In this document: positions 33,856 through 43,406 of the stretch, piece after piece
Layout of the letters: every line of letters begins with the position of its first letter
Position numbering within the stretch: position 1 is the stretch's first letter
From: Entomohabitans teleogrylli
GTDB lineage: Bacteria; Pseudomonadota; Gammaproteobacteria; Enterobacterales; Enterobacteriaceae
Reading direction: 5' to 3'
DNA: 64,000 nt
NCBI RefSeq assembly: GCF_001484765.1
Contig: NZ_KQ947379.1
Span: forward strand, 1-64,000
Program-made: the position numbers and the translations under genes
Notes under the pieces: generated by a model
Seen by the model: only the letters and a program-made list of their open reading frames with translations
Databases searched by the model: none
What the model was told of the DNA's origin: nothing

Positions 33856-33916
33856 GGTGAAAACCTCTGTGCCAGGCAATCAGATCGCCCGTCCCACCTG
33901 TTCATCCAGCAGTTGT
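33824..33916 (-). ncRNA. motR: MotR sRNA (motA leader)
   Basis: A sigma-28 promoter in the 3' end of flhC (33923-33949) and a strong terminator at 33822-33855 define a transcript of about 93 nt upstream of motA. In E. coli MotR is exactly such an RNA: FliA-dependent, Hfq-bound, taken from the motA 5' UTR, and it promotes flagellar gene expression. Both ends here are inferred from the promoter and terminator, not measured. Confidence 0.75.
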
Positions 33917-34464
33917 GGGATAATATCGGCAGCGTCGCCGGAAAGTTTACGCCTTTTTACCGCCCGGGAAGGCGGCTGGCATAAACTGCAGACAAAACTA
34001 CTCGCCGGCTGATGAGCATGAGTAATAAAATTGCCGCCGCAGCAGTGGCAGGGCGTCAATTGCAGCATGCCGCTCTCCACGAAGCGCACCAGCGTCCAGG
34101 CGCGGGTCAGGGCCAGCAGCGGCCCCTGTTGGTGCTCCTGCTGGGGACACTGTTCCAGATACAGGCGGTAAGCTTTGATCACCGCTTCCACCCCATTGCA
34201 CAGGCCGCTGCGCAGCAGAAACTGCCAGGCATTGCAGAACATCGAAGCGTGAATGTTCTGCTCCCAGGTCATAAACCAGTCGGTGGAGAAAGGTAGCATC
34301 CCTTTCGGGGGCGGGCTGCCGCGCAGCTCTTTGTACAGTTTAATTAGCCGCCCGCGGCTTAACTGTGTTTCGCTCTCCAGCATCTGCAGTCGCGCGCCCA
34401 GGGCTATCAGCTCCATCGCCAGTTGAATATCCCGCGCTTCCTGAATAATACTTTTCTCCCCCAT
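33880..34464 (-). CDS. flhC: Flagellar master regulator FlhC
   Basis: FlhC and FlhD form the FlhD4C2 activator of class 2 flagellar genes. The 194-aa protein has the zinc-binding cysteines in [18 protein letters not shown] followed by FVCSLCQPP, as in E. coli, and a helical N-terminal part ([20 protein letters not shown]). Its 3' end contains the motA sigma-28 promoter. It follows flhD by 3 bp. Confidence 0.97.
   Translation of the reverse strand: MGEKSIIQEARDIQLAMELIALGARLQMLESETQLSRGRLIKLYKELRGSPPPKGMLPFSTDWFMTWEQNIHASMFCNAWQFLLRSGLCNGVEAVIKAYRLYLEQCPQQEHQQGPLLALTRAWTLVRFVESGMLQLTPCHCCGGNFITHAHQPASSFVCSLCQPPSRAVKRRKLSGDAADIIPQLLDEQVGRAI
33923..33949 (-). promoter_or_regulatory. Sigma-28 (FliA) promoter of motA / MotR
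   Basis: On the minus strand TAAACTTT (33942-33949), 11 bp and GCCGATAT (33923-33930) match the FliA consensus at nearly every position. It lies within the flhC coding sequence, about 155 bp upstream of the motA start. Confidence 0.92.
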
Positions 34465-34467
34465 CGC

Positions 34468-34815
34468 TCAGGCCCTCTTCTTGCGCGCTGATTCGCCCGA
34501 CGCAGCGCCGGACAGCAGCCGGGTGGAGAGCAGAATACCGGTATGGACCTGCTGTAAATCATCCACCCGCGAATCCTGAGTCAAACGCTGAATAGTCTGG
34601 CGATCGGAAAATCGAAACTGGCATATTAACTGGTTAGTTTCCGCCAGTTTTACCATTTGCGGCAGGGTTAATTCACTCAACGTCAGCGCCATTTCATCAT
34701 TAATTCCCAGACGAAACATCGCAGAGGCTTTATCCTGACTAATTAATCGTTGTGCCAGAAGTAGCCAGGAGAGATTTATATCATATATATGTTTAAGCAA
34801 CTCGGTGGTATGCAT
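34468..34815 (-). CDS. flhD: Flagellar master regulator FlhD
   Basis: FlhD is the other half of the master regulator. The 115-aa helical protein matches E. coli FlhD ([47 protein letters not shown] with the Cys65 equivalent; ends KKRA). The start is set at MHTTE with GGGAAAC just upstream; an in-frame ATG three codons earlier (34824) is a possible longer start, as is also annotated in E. coli. Confidence 0.96.
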   Translation of the reverse strand: MHTTELLKHIYDINLSWLLLAQRLISQDKASAMFRLGINDEMALTLSELTLPQMVKLAETNQLICQFRFSDRQTIQRLTQDSRVDDLQQVHTGILLSTRLLSGAASGESARKKRA

Positions 34816-35221
34816 GTTTCCCATCCCGAATAACCAACGACTGTTTTATGCGGTAATACCGCACCCCGTGATATAAAAATAAAAGCGATCAGGCAAATCC
34901 CCGTTAACCGGGATAGATTCCTGTCCGTAACGCAAAAAACATTCTGCCTGTTATCAAATATTATGGCAGTTCATACTCAGGTTATACCCGTTATGGTTCA
35001 GATTGCAGACGCGATGGTGTATTACCCGGCTCCTCCATGATCCCCGCACTGCAGGAACAGCAGCCAGCGCTGTTCAAAAACGCCTGGTACGTTTTATCCC
35101 GATTTATCCTGAGCTCGAAGTGTGTAGAGTATATGACAATTGACTAAGATTTTTCCTGGTGCGAAGAGACTCTACCCGCCCCCTCAGGGACATACAATCC
35201 GCCTTGCGGCTTTGCATCCCT

Positions 35222-35245
35222 ATTATGTGACATGCATCACATAAT
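35222..35245. promoter_or_regulatory. Perfect CRP-binding site
   Basis: ATTATGTGA (35222-35230) and TCACATAAT (35237-35245) are perfect 9-bp arms around CATGCA, giving TGTGA-N6-TCACA. It lies about 410 bp upstream of flhD and 480 bp upstream of uspC. In E. coli CRP activates flhDC, which is the likely role here. Confidence 0.9.
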
Positions 35246-35408
35246 TAATATGAATTTTTATAAGGGAAAGTATCAGCTAAACTTTTTATTTGTTGATTTA
35301 ATCATCAACGCTGAACAACGGGTTGTTTTATCACCGCTTACCGCCAGCGCACACTTTATATCCAGCGTTGCTCTTCACTACCTGACTCGTAGGCCATCGG
35401 ATTTTTAT

Positions 35409-35494
35409 GTTAACCCGGTCACAGGTTAACCCTGAAATTTGTAATAGTATATATTTTTCAAAAGGTTAACTTTTAAAGCATGTTAATAGTTAAC
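35409..35494. repeat. Cluster of four GTTAAC hexamers
   Basis: GTTAAC occurs at 35409-35414, 35425-35430, 35465-35470 and 35489-35494, three of them as GTTAACC. The hexamer is itself a palindrome. Four copies in 86 bp is far above chance, and the cluster lies between the CRP site and uspC. The binding protein, if any, is not known. Confidence 0.5.
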
Positions 35495-35721
35495 CGCATC
35501 AATTAATAAAATAAATTAATTCATAAAACCAATACTCATTTAAAATAAAATCAGCCTGTATCACAGCGATAAAGTAAGCATTAACAAATTTGTCAGACCA
35601 TCAGAAATAATTGTTGTTAAGCAGGATTAATGTTTTATCACGTTTTCCAGCCGCAGCCGGATCGCCTGTGGTGAAGGCCCCGGAAAACCAGACAGTCTGA
35701 GCGGGTGAAGGAGGAGGCTCT

Positions 35722-36153
35722 GTGAATTACACGCATATTCTGGTCGCGGTGGCCGTGACGCCGGAAAGTCATCAGTTACTGGAGAAGGCGGTATCTATTG
35801 CCCGCCCCTCCGGCGCCCGGGTGTCGCTGATTACCCTGGCGTCCGACCCTGAACTCTATAATCAGATGGCCGCCCCGATGATGGAGAACCTGCGCGAGCT
35901 GATGCATGAAGAAACGCGACTATTTATGGATGAGTTGCAGGCGCGCTGCCAGTATCCGATTCACCAGACTATTATCGCCAGCGGCGAGCTGAGCAACCAT
36001 ATTCTGGCGGCCTGCAAGCGGGAACACATTGATCTGGTGATTTGCGGCAACCATAACCAGACCTTCCTCAGCAAAGCCACCTGCTCCGCAAAAGCGATTG
36101 TCAGCGCCAGTAAAGTGGATGTGTTGCTGGTCCCCCTCACCCCCAATGCCTGA
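35722..36153 (+). CDS. uspC: Universal stress protein UspC
   Basis: The 143-aa UspA-superfamily protein begins at GTG (NYTHILVAVAVTPESHQLLE) with GGAGGAGG upstream. Family features are the N-terminal strand and the C-terminal VDVLLVPL; the nucleotide-binding Gly-rich loop of ATP-binding Usp proteins is not evident. In E. coli UspC (YecG) is linked to stress resistance and motility and sits next to flhDC, as here. Confidence 0.93.
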   Translation: MNYTHILVAVAVTPESHQLLEKAVSIARPSGARVSLITLASDPELYNQMAAPMMENLRELMHEETRLFMDELQARCQYPIHQTIIASGELSNHILAACKREHIDLVICGNHNQTFLSKATCSAKAIVSASKVDVLLVPLTPNA

Positions 36154-36156
36154 ACC

Positions 36157-36176
36157 GGGGCAGCCATCGCTGCCCC
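36157..36176. terminator. Hairpin in the convergent uspC/otsA gap
   Basis: GGGGCAGC (36157-36164) and GCTGCCCC (36169-36176) form a perfect 8-bp stem around CATC. There is no T tract on either side, so it is a stabilising or Rho-assisted 3' hairpin shared by uspC and otsA. Confidence 0.6.
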
Positions 36177-36182
36177 CGAGCA

Positions 36183-37607
36183 TCAGGCCAGCTTAGGAAA
36201 AGTAACCACCTTTTTTTGCATAATGCTTCCCGCGCTGCGCTGCGCCACCTGGCGTAAATCGCGAATAAAATTCTGCTGCCAGCTGTCAATATCATTACGC
36301 GTCAGCACCTCCATGCTGTCGCTGTGGCGGGAGATACGCTCGGCAAGGGGCATTTTCAGCGCGCGGTGCAGCGCATCAGCCACTTCGTCGCGATCGTACG
36401 GATTCACCAGTAGTGCCGAGGTGAGCTCATGGGCGGCGCCGGCGAACTGCGACAGCACCAGTACCCCGGGGTTAGCCGGATCCTGGGCGGCAAGATACTC
36501 TTTAGCCACCAGATTCATCCCGTCGCGCAGCGGCGTCACCAGCCCGACCTCCGCGTAGCGAAACACCTTCATAAGGATTTTGCGATCGAAGTGCTGGTTG
36601 AGATAGTAAAGCGGCGTCCAGCCCAGTTGCCCGAACTTCCCGTTGATACGCCCGGCCTCGGTTTCCAGTTGATGACGGATATCCTGATAGGCCTGTACTT
36701 CGCCCCGCGAAGTGGGCGCAATCTGGGTGTAGCGAATTTTACCGTGATGCTCCGGGTATTTTTCCAGCAGGGTTTCGAAGGCCAGAAAGCGTTCCGGCAG
36801 CCCTTTTGAATAGTCCAGGCGCTCCACCGAAAAGATATTGTTGATATTACGCAGCTCTTCTTTGATCTGCGCCATACGCGGCGGTAGCGGCCCTTCGGCC
36901 TGGCGGCGAATTTCCTGCGGCTCGATGCCTATCGGGTAAACACCAGCGCGAAATGATTTGCCCCACGCCTGCCAGCAGCCATCAGCCACTGAGTCCAGCC
37001 GCGTATGAGTAGCAACCGCATCCAGAAACGCCTGCTTATCGCTCCCGGTCTGAAAACCGAGCAGGTCATAATCACAGAGTTGTTCAAGCAGTTCTGCATG
37101 GGGCGGCAGGGAATTGAAAATTTCCGGCGAGGGAAACGGAATATGCAAAAAGAAGCCGATGCGATTCATACAACCGCGCTTGCGCAGTTCAGCGGCAAAA
37201 GGCAGCAGGTGATAATCGTGGATCCACAGAATATCGTCAGGCTCGATCAGTGGCAGCAATTTGTCCGCCAGCAGCGCATTCACCCGGCAATACCCCTCCC
37301 AGGCTTCACGTTGAAAATTGACCAGATCCAGCCGGTAATGGAAAGCGGGCCACAGCACGGCATTGGAAAACTGGCTGTAATACTGTTCGTAATCGTCTTC
37401 GCTGAGATTAAAGGACGCCCAGGTAATATTGCCCCGGGTCACCGTCTTTAGCGGTTCCCCGGCATTCCCTACCTCCCCGCTCCAGCCGAACCATAATCCC
37501 CCGGCATTCTTCAGCGCCCCGAGCACCCCGACAGCCAGCCCGCCGGCGCTGGTCTGTTTATCATCCGGTTGCGCAATACGATTAGAGACTACGACTAAAC
37601 GACTCAT
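36183..37607 (-). CDS. otsA: Trehalose-6-phosphate synthase
   Basis: OtsA condenses UDP-glucose and glucose-6-phosphate into trehalose-6-phosphate, an osmo- and stress-protectant route. The 474-aa GT20 protein has the N-terminal loop GGLAVGVLGALKNAGGLWFG, WIHDYHLLPFA, VERLDYSKGLPERF and VTPLRDGMNLVAKEY. Length equals E. coli OtsA. Its start lies 26 bp inside the 3' end of otsB. Confidence 0.97.
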   Translation of the reverse strand: MSRLVVVSNRIAQPDDKQTSAGGLAVGVLGALKNAGGLWFGWSGEVGNAGEPLKTVTRGNITWASFNLSEDDYEQYYSQFSNAVLWPAFHYRLDLVNFQREAWEGYCRVNALLADKLLPLIEPDDILWIHDYHLLPFAAELRKRGCMNRIGFFLHIPFPSPEIFNSLPPHAELLEQLCDYDLLGFQTGSDKQAFLDAVATHTRLDSVADGCWQAWGKSFRAGVYPIGIEPQEIRRQAEGPLPPRMAQIKEELRNINNIFSVERLDYSKGLPERFLAFETLLEKYPEHHGKIRYTQIAPTSRGEVQAYQDIRHQLETEAGRINGKFGQLGWTPLYYLNQHFDRKILMKVFRYAEVGLVTPLRDGMNLVAKEYLAAQDPANPGVLVLSQFAGAAHELTSALLVNPYDRDEVADALHRALKMPLAERISRHSDSMEVLTRNDIDSWQQNFIRDLRQVAQRSAGSIMQKKVVTFPKLA

Positions 37608-38394
37608 CTGTTTCCCCCTTAAATAGTGGCAAATTCTTGTTCTCCTCCAGACTCTGGACGGTGCTTTTCAACCAGCGGTGGACCTCGCTGACGTCACTCA
37701 GGCGCCAGCGGGCATCGGTGTCACCCGGCCCGACCTTGACGCTCACGCCCTGGCGCCGGTTCACCGCCAGAAATCCGCTCTCATCGGTCAGGTCATCCCC
37801 TAAAAAAACCGGCTTACGTCCGGCAAATGGCGCTTCGTGCATGAATGCCTCAATGGCGGCGCCCTTGCTCACCCCCGCCGGACGGATTTCCACCACGCAT
37901 TTCCCCGGCTGTAGCGCCAGTTGTGGATGCTGCGCCACCAGCCGACGGGCCAGCGCAGCAATAGCGCGCTCATGCTGCGGCGCCTGGCGATAGTGGAGCG
38001 CAAACGCCGAGCCTTTTTCTTCCAGCAGACTGCCGGGTAACGCCTGTAACGCAACGCTCAGCGCCTCACGCAGTTGCTGCATCAAGGCCGCCGGCAGCGC
38101 AGTGCGATGGGTTTGGCCGCGCGCGTCGCGGCGTTCAGCGCCGTGAACCCCGGCCAGCGCGACGCGCAACGGCTGAGTCAATGCGTCCAGTTCAACCATT
38201 GAGCGCCCGGAGACCAGCGCCAGCGCGCCGTTGCTGATCTCCGACAGCCGCTGTAGCAGCAGTCGGACATTTTCCGCCAGCGCCACCTGGTCCGGATGCG
38301 GTTTGAGTTCGGCCAGGGTGCCGTCAAAATCGAAAAAGAAAGCGTAGTTTCCGGTCAGTAATGGTGGTACAGACAACCTTTCAGCCACCCGCAT
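37582..38394 (-). CDS. otsB: Trehalose-6-phosphate phosphatase
   Basis: OtsB dephosphorylates trehalose-6-phosphate. The 270-aa HAD enzyme has the nucleophile motif DFDGT (NYAFFFDFDGTLAELKPHPD), SGRSMVELDAL and the acidic motif GDDLTDESGF. The start is set at MRVAERLS because AAGGGG directly precedes it; an in-frame ATG six codons upstream (38412) lacks a ribosome site. It is co-transcribed with otsA. Confidence 0.95.
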   Translation of the reverse strand: MRVAERLSVPPLLTGNYAFFFDFDGTLAELKPHPDQVALAENVRLLLQRLSEISNGALALVSGRSMVELDALTQPLRVALAGVHGAERRDARGQTHRTALPAALMQQLREALSVALQALPGSLLEEKGSAFALHYRQAPQHERAIAALARRLVAQHPQLALQPGKCVVEIRPAGVSKGAAIEAFMHEAPFAGRKPVFLGDDLTDESGFLAVNRRQGVSVKVGPGDTDARWRLSDVSEVHRWLKSTVQSLEENKNLPLFKGETDESFSRSL

Positions 38395-38412
38395 TCCCCC
38401 CTTTAGCAGCAT

Positions 38413-38737
38413 GTAAGAACATCACAAAACAATTACTGGAAATTATCATTAGCCGTATAAGTATAGTCAGACACCCGCAGCGCGCCACGTAACAAACCGT
38501 TCACAACCCCAGGCGCGGCGGGAAAACCGCCCAGGAATGGTCCGAATTCGCACCCGGACAACGGCTTACTTTCATAAGAAAAAAGAATATATCCTTACCG
38601 GCATCACGCTCAGAAGAGAACAAAAAAGGCGAACCCGTAGGTTCGCCTCAGCGTGCTGACAAAGGAGCAAAAAGCGTGACTTTTCCTGCTTTGCGGTTAT
38701 CGGTGGCGCCGGGTATCCGGCGCCATAATCGACAGGG
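38413..38737. other. Gap between otsB and araH
   Basis: The 325 bp contain the otsBA promoter region (AT-rich near 38421-38470; no sigma-S motif was assigned), the araFGH terminator at 38622-38647 and a further 9-bp hairpin right after araH: TGGCGCCGG (38704-38712) with CCGGCGCCA (38717-38725). No gene is seen. Confidence 0.6.
38622..38647 (-). terminator. Terminator of the araFGH operon
   Basis: GGCGAACC (38628-38635) and GGTTCGCC (38640-38647) form an 8-bp stem around CGTA; on the minus strand it is followed by six T residues. Confidence 0.9.
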
Positions 38738-39718
38738 TTACAGGGTGCTTTTAGCCTTTTGCTTGTAGCGGTCGAAAATCACCGCCGCCAGCAGGATCAG
38801 GCCGCGCACCACATACTGGGAGAACGGAGAAATGTTAAGCAAGTTCATGGCGTTTTCCACGGTGCCGAGAATCAGAATACCGGCCACCACGTAGGAGATC
38901 TTACCAATACCCCCTTTCATCGACACGCCGCCCAGCACGCAGGCGGAGATGACAATCAGCTCATAGCCGATAGAGGTCATCGGCTGGCCGCTGGTCATAC
39001 GCGAGGCGAGAATAATCCCGGCCGCCGCGGATACCAGACCGGACAGAATAAAGATAATGATCTTGGTACGCACCACCGGTACCCCGGCGAGACGCGCCGC
39101 TTCTTCATTACCGCCAATCGCCAGGGTATTGCGCCCAAAGGTGGTTTTATTCAGCAGGAAGCCGAATATCGCCAGGCAGATCACCGTCAGCCAGATAGGC
39201 GCCGGCAAACCCAGCCAGTTAGCGTAGCCGAGGGCGAAGAAGCGCTCATCTTCAATCCCCACCGCTTTACCATCGGAGATGATATAGGCGAGGCCGCGGA
39301 CAATTTGCATGGTCGCCAGGGTGGTGATCAGCGCGTTAATCTTCAGGCGGGCAATGACAAACCCGTTGACCAGGCCGCAGGCCGCCCCGAGCAACAGCCC
39401 GGCGCCAACGCCAATCCACAGGCTTTCACTGAGGTTGATGACCACCGCGGTAGTAACCCCGGCGCAGGCGATCACCGACGCCACGGACAGATCGAAATCC
39501 CCGGAAGCCAGACAGAACAACATGCCACAGGCCACCATTCCGGACATCGAGATAGCCAGCCCCAGCCCTTTCATATTCACAAATGACGCAAAGTTGGGCA
39601 CAAAAATCGAACAGGCAATAAATAACACTGCAAACACCACCAACATTCCGTACTGATCCCAGATACGGGCAAATGATAGCGATGACTTCGCGGTACCTGG
39701 TGTAGTTAACGACGACAT
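38738..39718 (-). CDS. araH: L-arabinose ABC transporter permease AraH
   Basis: AraH is the membrane permease of the high-affinity arabinose importer. The 326-aa protein has 8-10 hydrophobic segments and the family motifs ASGDFDLSVASVIACAG, NGFVIARLKINALITTLATM and GGNEEAARLAGV. It ends the araFGH operon, 16 bp after araG. Confidence 0.96.
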   Translation of the reverse strand: MSSLTTPGTAKSSLSFARIWDQYGMLVVFAVLFIACSIFVPNFASFVNMKGLGLAISMSGMVACGMLFCLASGDFDLSVASVIACAGVTTAVVINLSESLWIGVGAGLLLGAACGLVNGFVIARLKINALITTLATMQIVRGLAYIISDGKAVGIEDERFFALGYANWLGLPAPIWLTVICLAIFGFLLNKTTFGRNTLAIGGNEEAARLAGVPVVRTKIIIFILSGLVSAAAGIILASRMTSGQPMTSIGYELIVISACVLGGVSMKGGIGKISYVVAGILILGTVENAMNLLNISPFSQYVVRGLILLAAVIFDRYKQKAKSTL

Positions 39719-39734
39719 ATCTGCATCCTCTTAC

Positions 39735-41246
39735 TTATGCCACGGCCTGGCTGACTTTCGGCATCGCCAGGCTCAGGGCCTGCTGCTCTGTCGCCTGGTC
39801 GTGTAACAGTTCTCCGGCTATTTCCCCTTCGCGCATCACGACAATCCGGTCAGCCACGCCCAACACCTCCGGTAAATCGCTGGAGGCAAACAGCACCGCC
39901 ACCCCCTGGGAAGCCAGGGCGTAGATGACGTTATAGATTTCATGCTTTGCCCCGACGTCGATACCGCGGGTCGGTTCATCAAGCAGAATCACTTTCATCT
40001 CTTCGGACAGCCAGCGTCCGAGAATCGCTTTCTGCTGATTGCCGCCGGAAAGATTCATAATGAGCTGGCCGGCGCCAGGGGTTTTAATATTCAGAGAACG
40101 AATATGCTTGCGGGCATTTTCATTTTCCCACGGCTGGTTTATCAGGCAGCCGGCCTTGATGTATTTGCGGCGGGCGCTGATATTGATGTTTTCCTGTACC
40201 GAATGGACGGGGATGATACCATCCGCCTTGCGGTCTTCCGGGCACAGCATGATACCGGCGCGGATCGCATCCGCGGGCTGGCCGATGTTGACCGTCTGAC
40301 CGTCCACCAGCATCCGGCCTTCTGTCGCTGTTGTGGCGCCAAACAGACCTTTCATGAGTTCAGTACGACCGGCGCCGACCAGACCGAACAGGCCGACAAT
40401 CTCCCCGCTGCGTACCGACAGCGAAACCGGCTTTTTCACCCCGGGCGCTTTCACCCCCTCCAGGCGCAGACGCTCCGCGCCATAAGCGCGCGGCTGCCAG
40501 CCGTAAATATCCCCCAGTTCGCGGCCCACCATGGCTTTAACCAGCACATCATGGTTGACCTTGTGCATATCATCGAAGGTGCACACGTAGCGGCCATCCT
40601 TAAAGACGGTAATGGCATCGCTGAGGGCGAAAATCTCCTCCATACGATGGGAGACGTAGAGGATCACCCGTCCTTCCGCGCGCAGTTCGCGGATCACCCG
40701 AAACAGATGTTCTATTTCGCGGGCTGACAGAGAGCTGGTAGGTTCATCAAAAGCGATAATTTTCGCATTACGCGCCAGCGCTTTGGCGATCTCCACCATC
40801 TGCCACTGGCCGATGGAGAGATATTTCAGAGGGGTTCGCGGGTCGATATCCAGCCCGAGATGTTCCAGTTGCAGTTTTGCCTCATAGTTGAGCAGCGACT
40901 GGTTGACGATGCCCGCCCGATGCGGCAACTGACCCAGCCAGATGTTTTCCGCCACCGTCATTTCCGGCACCAGGTGGAGCTCCTGGTAGATGATGGCGAC
41001 CCCGGCGTCCAGCGCCGCGGCGGTGTTGCTGAACGAGACGTCCTTACCCTGAATAGCGATCGTGCCCGTCGTCGGTGTGTAGTTACCGCTAAGGATCTTC
41101 AGCAGGGTCGATTTCCCTGCGCCGTTTTCCCCCATTAATGCATGAACCTGCCCGGCGTGGCAGTCAAAGCTAATATCCTGCAGCGCCTTAACGCCGGGGA
41201 ACGATTTCCCGATACCGCGAAAAGATAGCCAGGGTGTCTGCTGCAT
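39735..41246 (-). CDS. araG: L-arabinose ABC transporter ATPase AraG
   Basis: The 503-aa ATPase has two ABC domains, as in all sugar CUT2 systems. The first has Walker [10 protein letters not shown], signature [12 protein letters not shown] and DEPTSSL; the second has the degenerate [10 protein letters not shown] loop, signature [14 protein letters not shown] and [10 protein letters not shown]. It powers AraH. Confidence 0.97.
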   Translation of the reverse strand: MQQTPWLSFRGIGKSFPGVKALQDISFDCHAGQVHALMGENGAGKSTLLKILSGNYTPTTGTIAIQGKDVSFSNTAAALDAGVAIIYQELHLVPEMTVAENIWLGQLPHRAGIVNQSLLNYEAKLQLEHLGLDIDPRTPLKYLSIGQWQMVEIAKALARNAKIIAFDEPTSSLSAREIEHLFRVIRELRAEGRVILYVSHRMEEIFALSDAITVFKDGRYVCTFDDMHKVNHDVLVKAMVGRELGDIYGWQPRAYGAERLRLEGVKAPGVKKPVSLSVRSGEIVGLFGLVGAGRTELMKGLFGATTATEGRMLVDGQTVNIGQPADAIRAGIMLCPEDRKADGIIPVHSVQENINISARRKYIKAGCLINQPWENENARKHIRSLNIKTPGAGQLIMNLSGGNQQKAILGRWLSEEMKVILLDEPTRGIDVGAKHEIYNVIYALASQGVAVLFASSDLPEVLGVADRIVVMREGEIAGELLHDQATEQQALSLAMPKVSQAVA

Positions 41247-41272
41247 AAACCCTCCTGAATCCTCAGAACCAG

Positions 41273-41291
41273 CGGGCGCCAGGCGCCCGCA
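41273..41291 (-). other. Intercistronic hairpin between araF and araG
   Basis: GCGGGCGCC (41273-41281) and GGCGCCCGC (41283-41291) are perfect 9-bp arms one base apart, in the 62-bp araF-araG gap. Such hairpins after a binding-protein gene usually protect its mRNA, giving more binding protein than permease. Confidence 0.7.
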
Positions 41292-41308
41292 GTAATAAAA
41301 GGAGGCAA

Positions 41309-42298
41309 TTACTTACCGCCCAGCCCTTTCTTAGCCAACTCCTCTTTAAAGTTGTCGCGGGTAATCAACACCACATCGGTCACTTCGGTAAACTTCGGCG
41401 GTTCAACATCTTTGGTCACCCAGTTGTAGAGCATCTCGCTGGATTTGTAGCCGTGGACATCCGGGCTCGGCAGCAGTGAACCAAAGAAACCGGTCGGCGC
41501 GGATTTGGAAAGTTCGCTGACCGCATCCACCCCATTGATGCCGATACCAATCACATCCGGCGCTTTGAAGCCCTGCCCTTCGGTGGCGCGCACCCCGCCG
41601 AGAACGGTGTTATCGTTCATACCGACGATCAGCCAGTGTTTCACTTCCGGATGCTGAACCAGCATGGAGTTGGCGGCGTCAAACGCCCCCGGGATATCAT
41701 TGGATTTGGTGGGCACCTGGTAGATTTGCTTTTCCGGGAAACCGGCCGCTTTCAGGGCCTCCATAGAACCGCTGGTACGGCGACGCGCGGTGTCCAGTTC
41801 ATTGGCGGTAATCGCCATCACCGCGGTGTTCTGGACATCCCAGCCGCGCTTTTGCATCTCTTTATACAGTTCCTGCCCCTGACGCTCGCCAATTTTAGTG
41901 GCCGCCATCATGACCAGCGGTACGGTATCCATCGGCTGGCCTTTGGCGTTAACGAACTGGTCGTCCACAGCGATCACTTTCATATCGTAACCGCGCGCTT
42001 TAGCGGCAATCGCCGCCCCCAGCTTGGGATCCGGCGTACAGATAACAAAACCCTTCGCGCCGCTGGCGGCCAGGCTATCAATCGCATTGAGGGTTTTCTC
42101 GCCGTCCGGCACGGCGATTTTGATAACATCAAAACCCAAATCTTTGCCGGCTTTGTCAGCAAATTTCCATTCCGTCTGGAACCAGGGCTCCTCTGGCTGC
42201 TTTACCAGAAAACCTAATTTTAAATTCTCCGCCATAGCGGAATGTGACATAACCGCAGCGAGGCCAATTGCGGCAAGCGCCTTAGTGAATTTGTGCAT
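41309..42298 (-). CDS. araF: L-arabinose-binding periplasmic protein AraF
   Basis: AraF binds L-arabinose in the periplasm and delivers it to AraGH. The 329-aa protein starts [20 protein letters not shown], a signal peptide cleaved at AMA-ENL, with GGAG six bases upstream. Mature motifs match E. coli AraF ([46 protein letters not shown]). Length equals E. coli. AraC and CRP control is expected. Confidence 0.96.
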   Translation of the reverse strand: MHKFTKALAAIGLAAVMSHSAMAENLKLGFLVKQPEEPWFQTEWKFADKAGKDLGFDVIKIAVPDGEKTLNAIDSLAASGAKGFVICTPDPKLGAAIAAKARGYDMKVIAVDDQFVNAKGQPMDTVPLVMMAATKIGERQGQELYKEMQKRGWDVQNTAVMAITANELDTARRRTSGSMEALKAAGFPEKQIYQVPTKSNDIPGAFDAANSMLVQHPEVKHWLIVGMNDNTVLGGVRATEGQGFKAPDVIGIGINGVDAVSELSKSAPTGFFGSLLPSPDVHGYKSSEMLYNWVTKDVEPPKFTEVTDVVLITRDNFKEELAKKGLGGK

Positions 42299-43406
42299 GG
42301 TCAACTCCAGCTTTCGCTTTGTTTTATTCAGGGTACAAACTGCTGATACTCGGTTAATCAGTAATAAAACAACGTATTAGCATTCATGTTCCGGGGAATG
42401 CAATTGACAGGGATAGTTTTAGCGGGAAATCGATAATCCATAGGAGAGCAAAATCACATCGCAGAATTACAGTGGTTGAGTACATATATTTAGCGATTTA
42501 AGGCATAAAAATCGGCCTTTTTGTCAGACAATTCCACAGAGGAACAGCAGAATATTCCATACTGTCAGCCATGTAATCCACAATGCTGACAAGACCGACA
42601 ACTTCTGTTTCCCGGCTTTCAACATTTCGTACACACCCGCCATCGTCAATTTAACATTTCCCGCTGAATAAAATCAGCCAAATCATATGATATATCATAT
42701 ATATTAACATCCGCTGTTATTCGCGACGCCCGGGTCGGCGAACATTGTCTGATTGTGCAGCACCAAAACATGAAATATCCGAGTTCGCTCCTCAGGCTGA
42801 ATATCCTGTTATTCAACAGATGTAATCTGATGCGCATTTTTCACAATAATGAGACAATTTCTCCTCAGAGAAACGCCTGAAAAATAAATTTAACATTTCC
42901 TGCGATTATCCTGCCAATTATTTACCTCGTACGTTTTCCACACCAAAAAACACTTCTAAAAGTCAGCCATATAATTCTATAAACCCCTTATAAAAAGAAT
43001 ATAAAATTTACATTACTAAAAATATAAATCATTTAAAATCAATGAAATAGAAAGCAAACTAAGATTAATCGCTGGTAAATATCTCAAGGTGTAAAAAATG
43101 GTAAATCAAACTACCCAGGAGTTTTCTTAATGACATAAAGAGAGTATGCTTATTTTCGTTCGAAATAAGACTCCTGGTGATCTGTTTTATTATCCCGTTA
43201 AATAACGGGCAGGTTTCTTTCGTACATTATTTATCGCGCCATATTAATTCCACCAGCATCTCTGGTGGCCTGACAGTGAATCAGATATGCACATCCGGGA
43301 TTGCTGCTGCCAATCCGCCGTTTACGGCTGGCTGACGCCTGCGCATCCTGAAAACCACTGTAATGCCTGGCGCTCTTATCACTCTCCGTCAGAAAAGGAT
43401 ATTTCC
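42299..43406. other. Long AT-rich gap between araF and ftnB
   Basis: About 1.1 kb between divergent genes. It must hold the araF promoter: TCCATA (42438-42443), the 3' half of an AraC site, and a nearby TGTGA half site are hints only. Other structures are a 16-bp palindrome (42685-42700), a 14-bp direct repeat AATTTAACATTTCC (42648-42661 and 42887-42900), and three hairpins upstream of ftnB: 43142-43173, 43194-43209 and 43250-43268. A 63-codon minus-strand frame (42646-42837) is unrecognised. Confidence 0.55.

Larger units (their letters stand above)
34825..35721. promoter_or_regulatory. Long divergent flhD / uspC regulatory region
   Basis: About 900 bp without a convincing gene. It contains the flhDC leader, a minus-strand TATACT (complement of 35128-35133) as one candidate -10, a perfect CRP site (35222-35245), four GTTAAC hexamers (35409-35494) and AT-rich DNA up to uspC. 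A 65-codon frame (35232-35429) has no ribosome site and overlaps these sites. Long, multiply regulated flhD leaders are usual in enterobacteria. Confidence 0.7.

Noticed and set aside
35232-35429. 65-codon plus-strand frame in the flhD-uspC region
   Set aside because: Starts inside the CRP palindrome and ends in the GTTAAC cluster; no ribosome site.
42646-42837. 63-codon minus-strand frame in the araF-ftnB gap
   Set aside because: No ribosome site and no family resemblance; it spans the palindromic AT-rich region.
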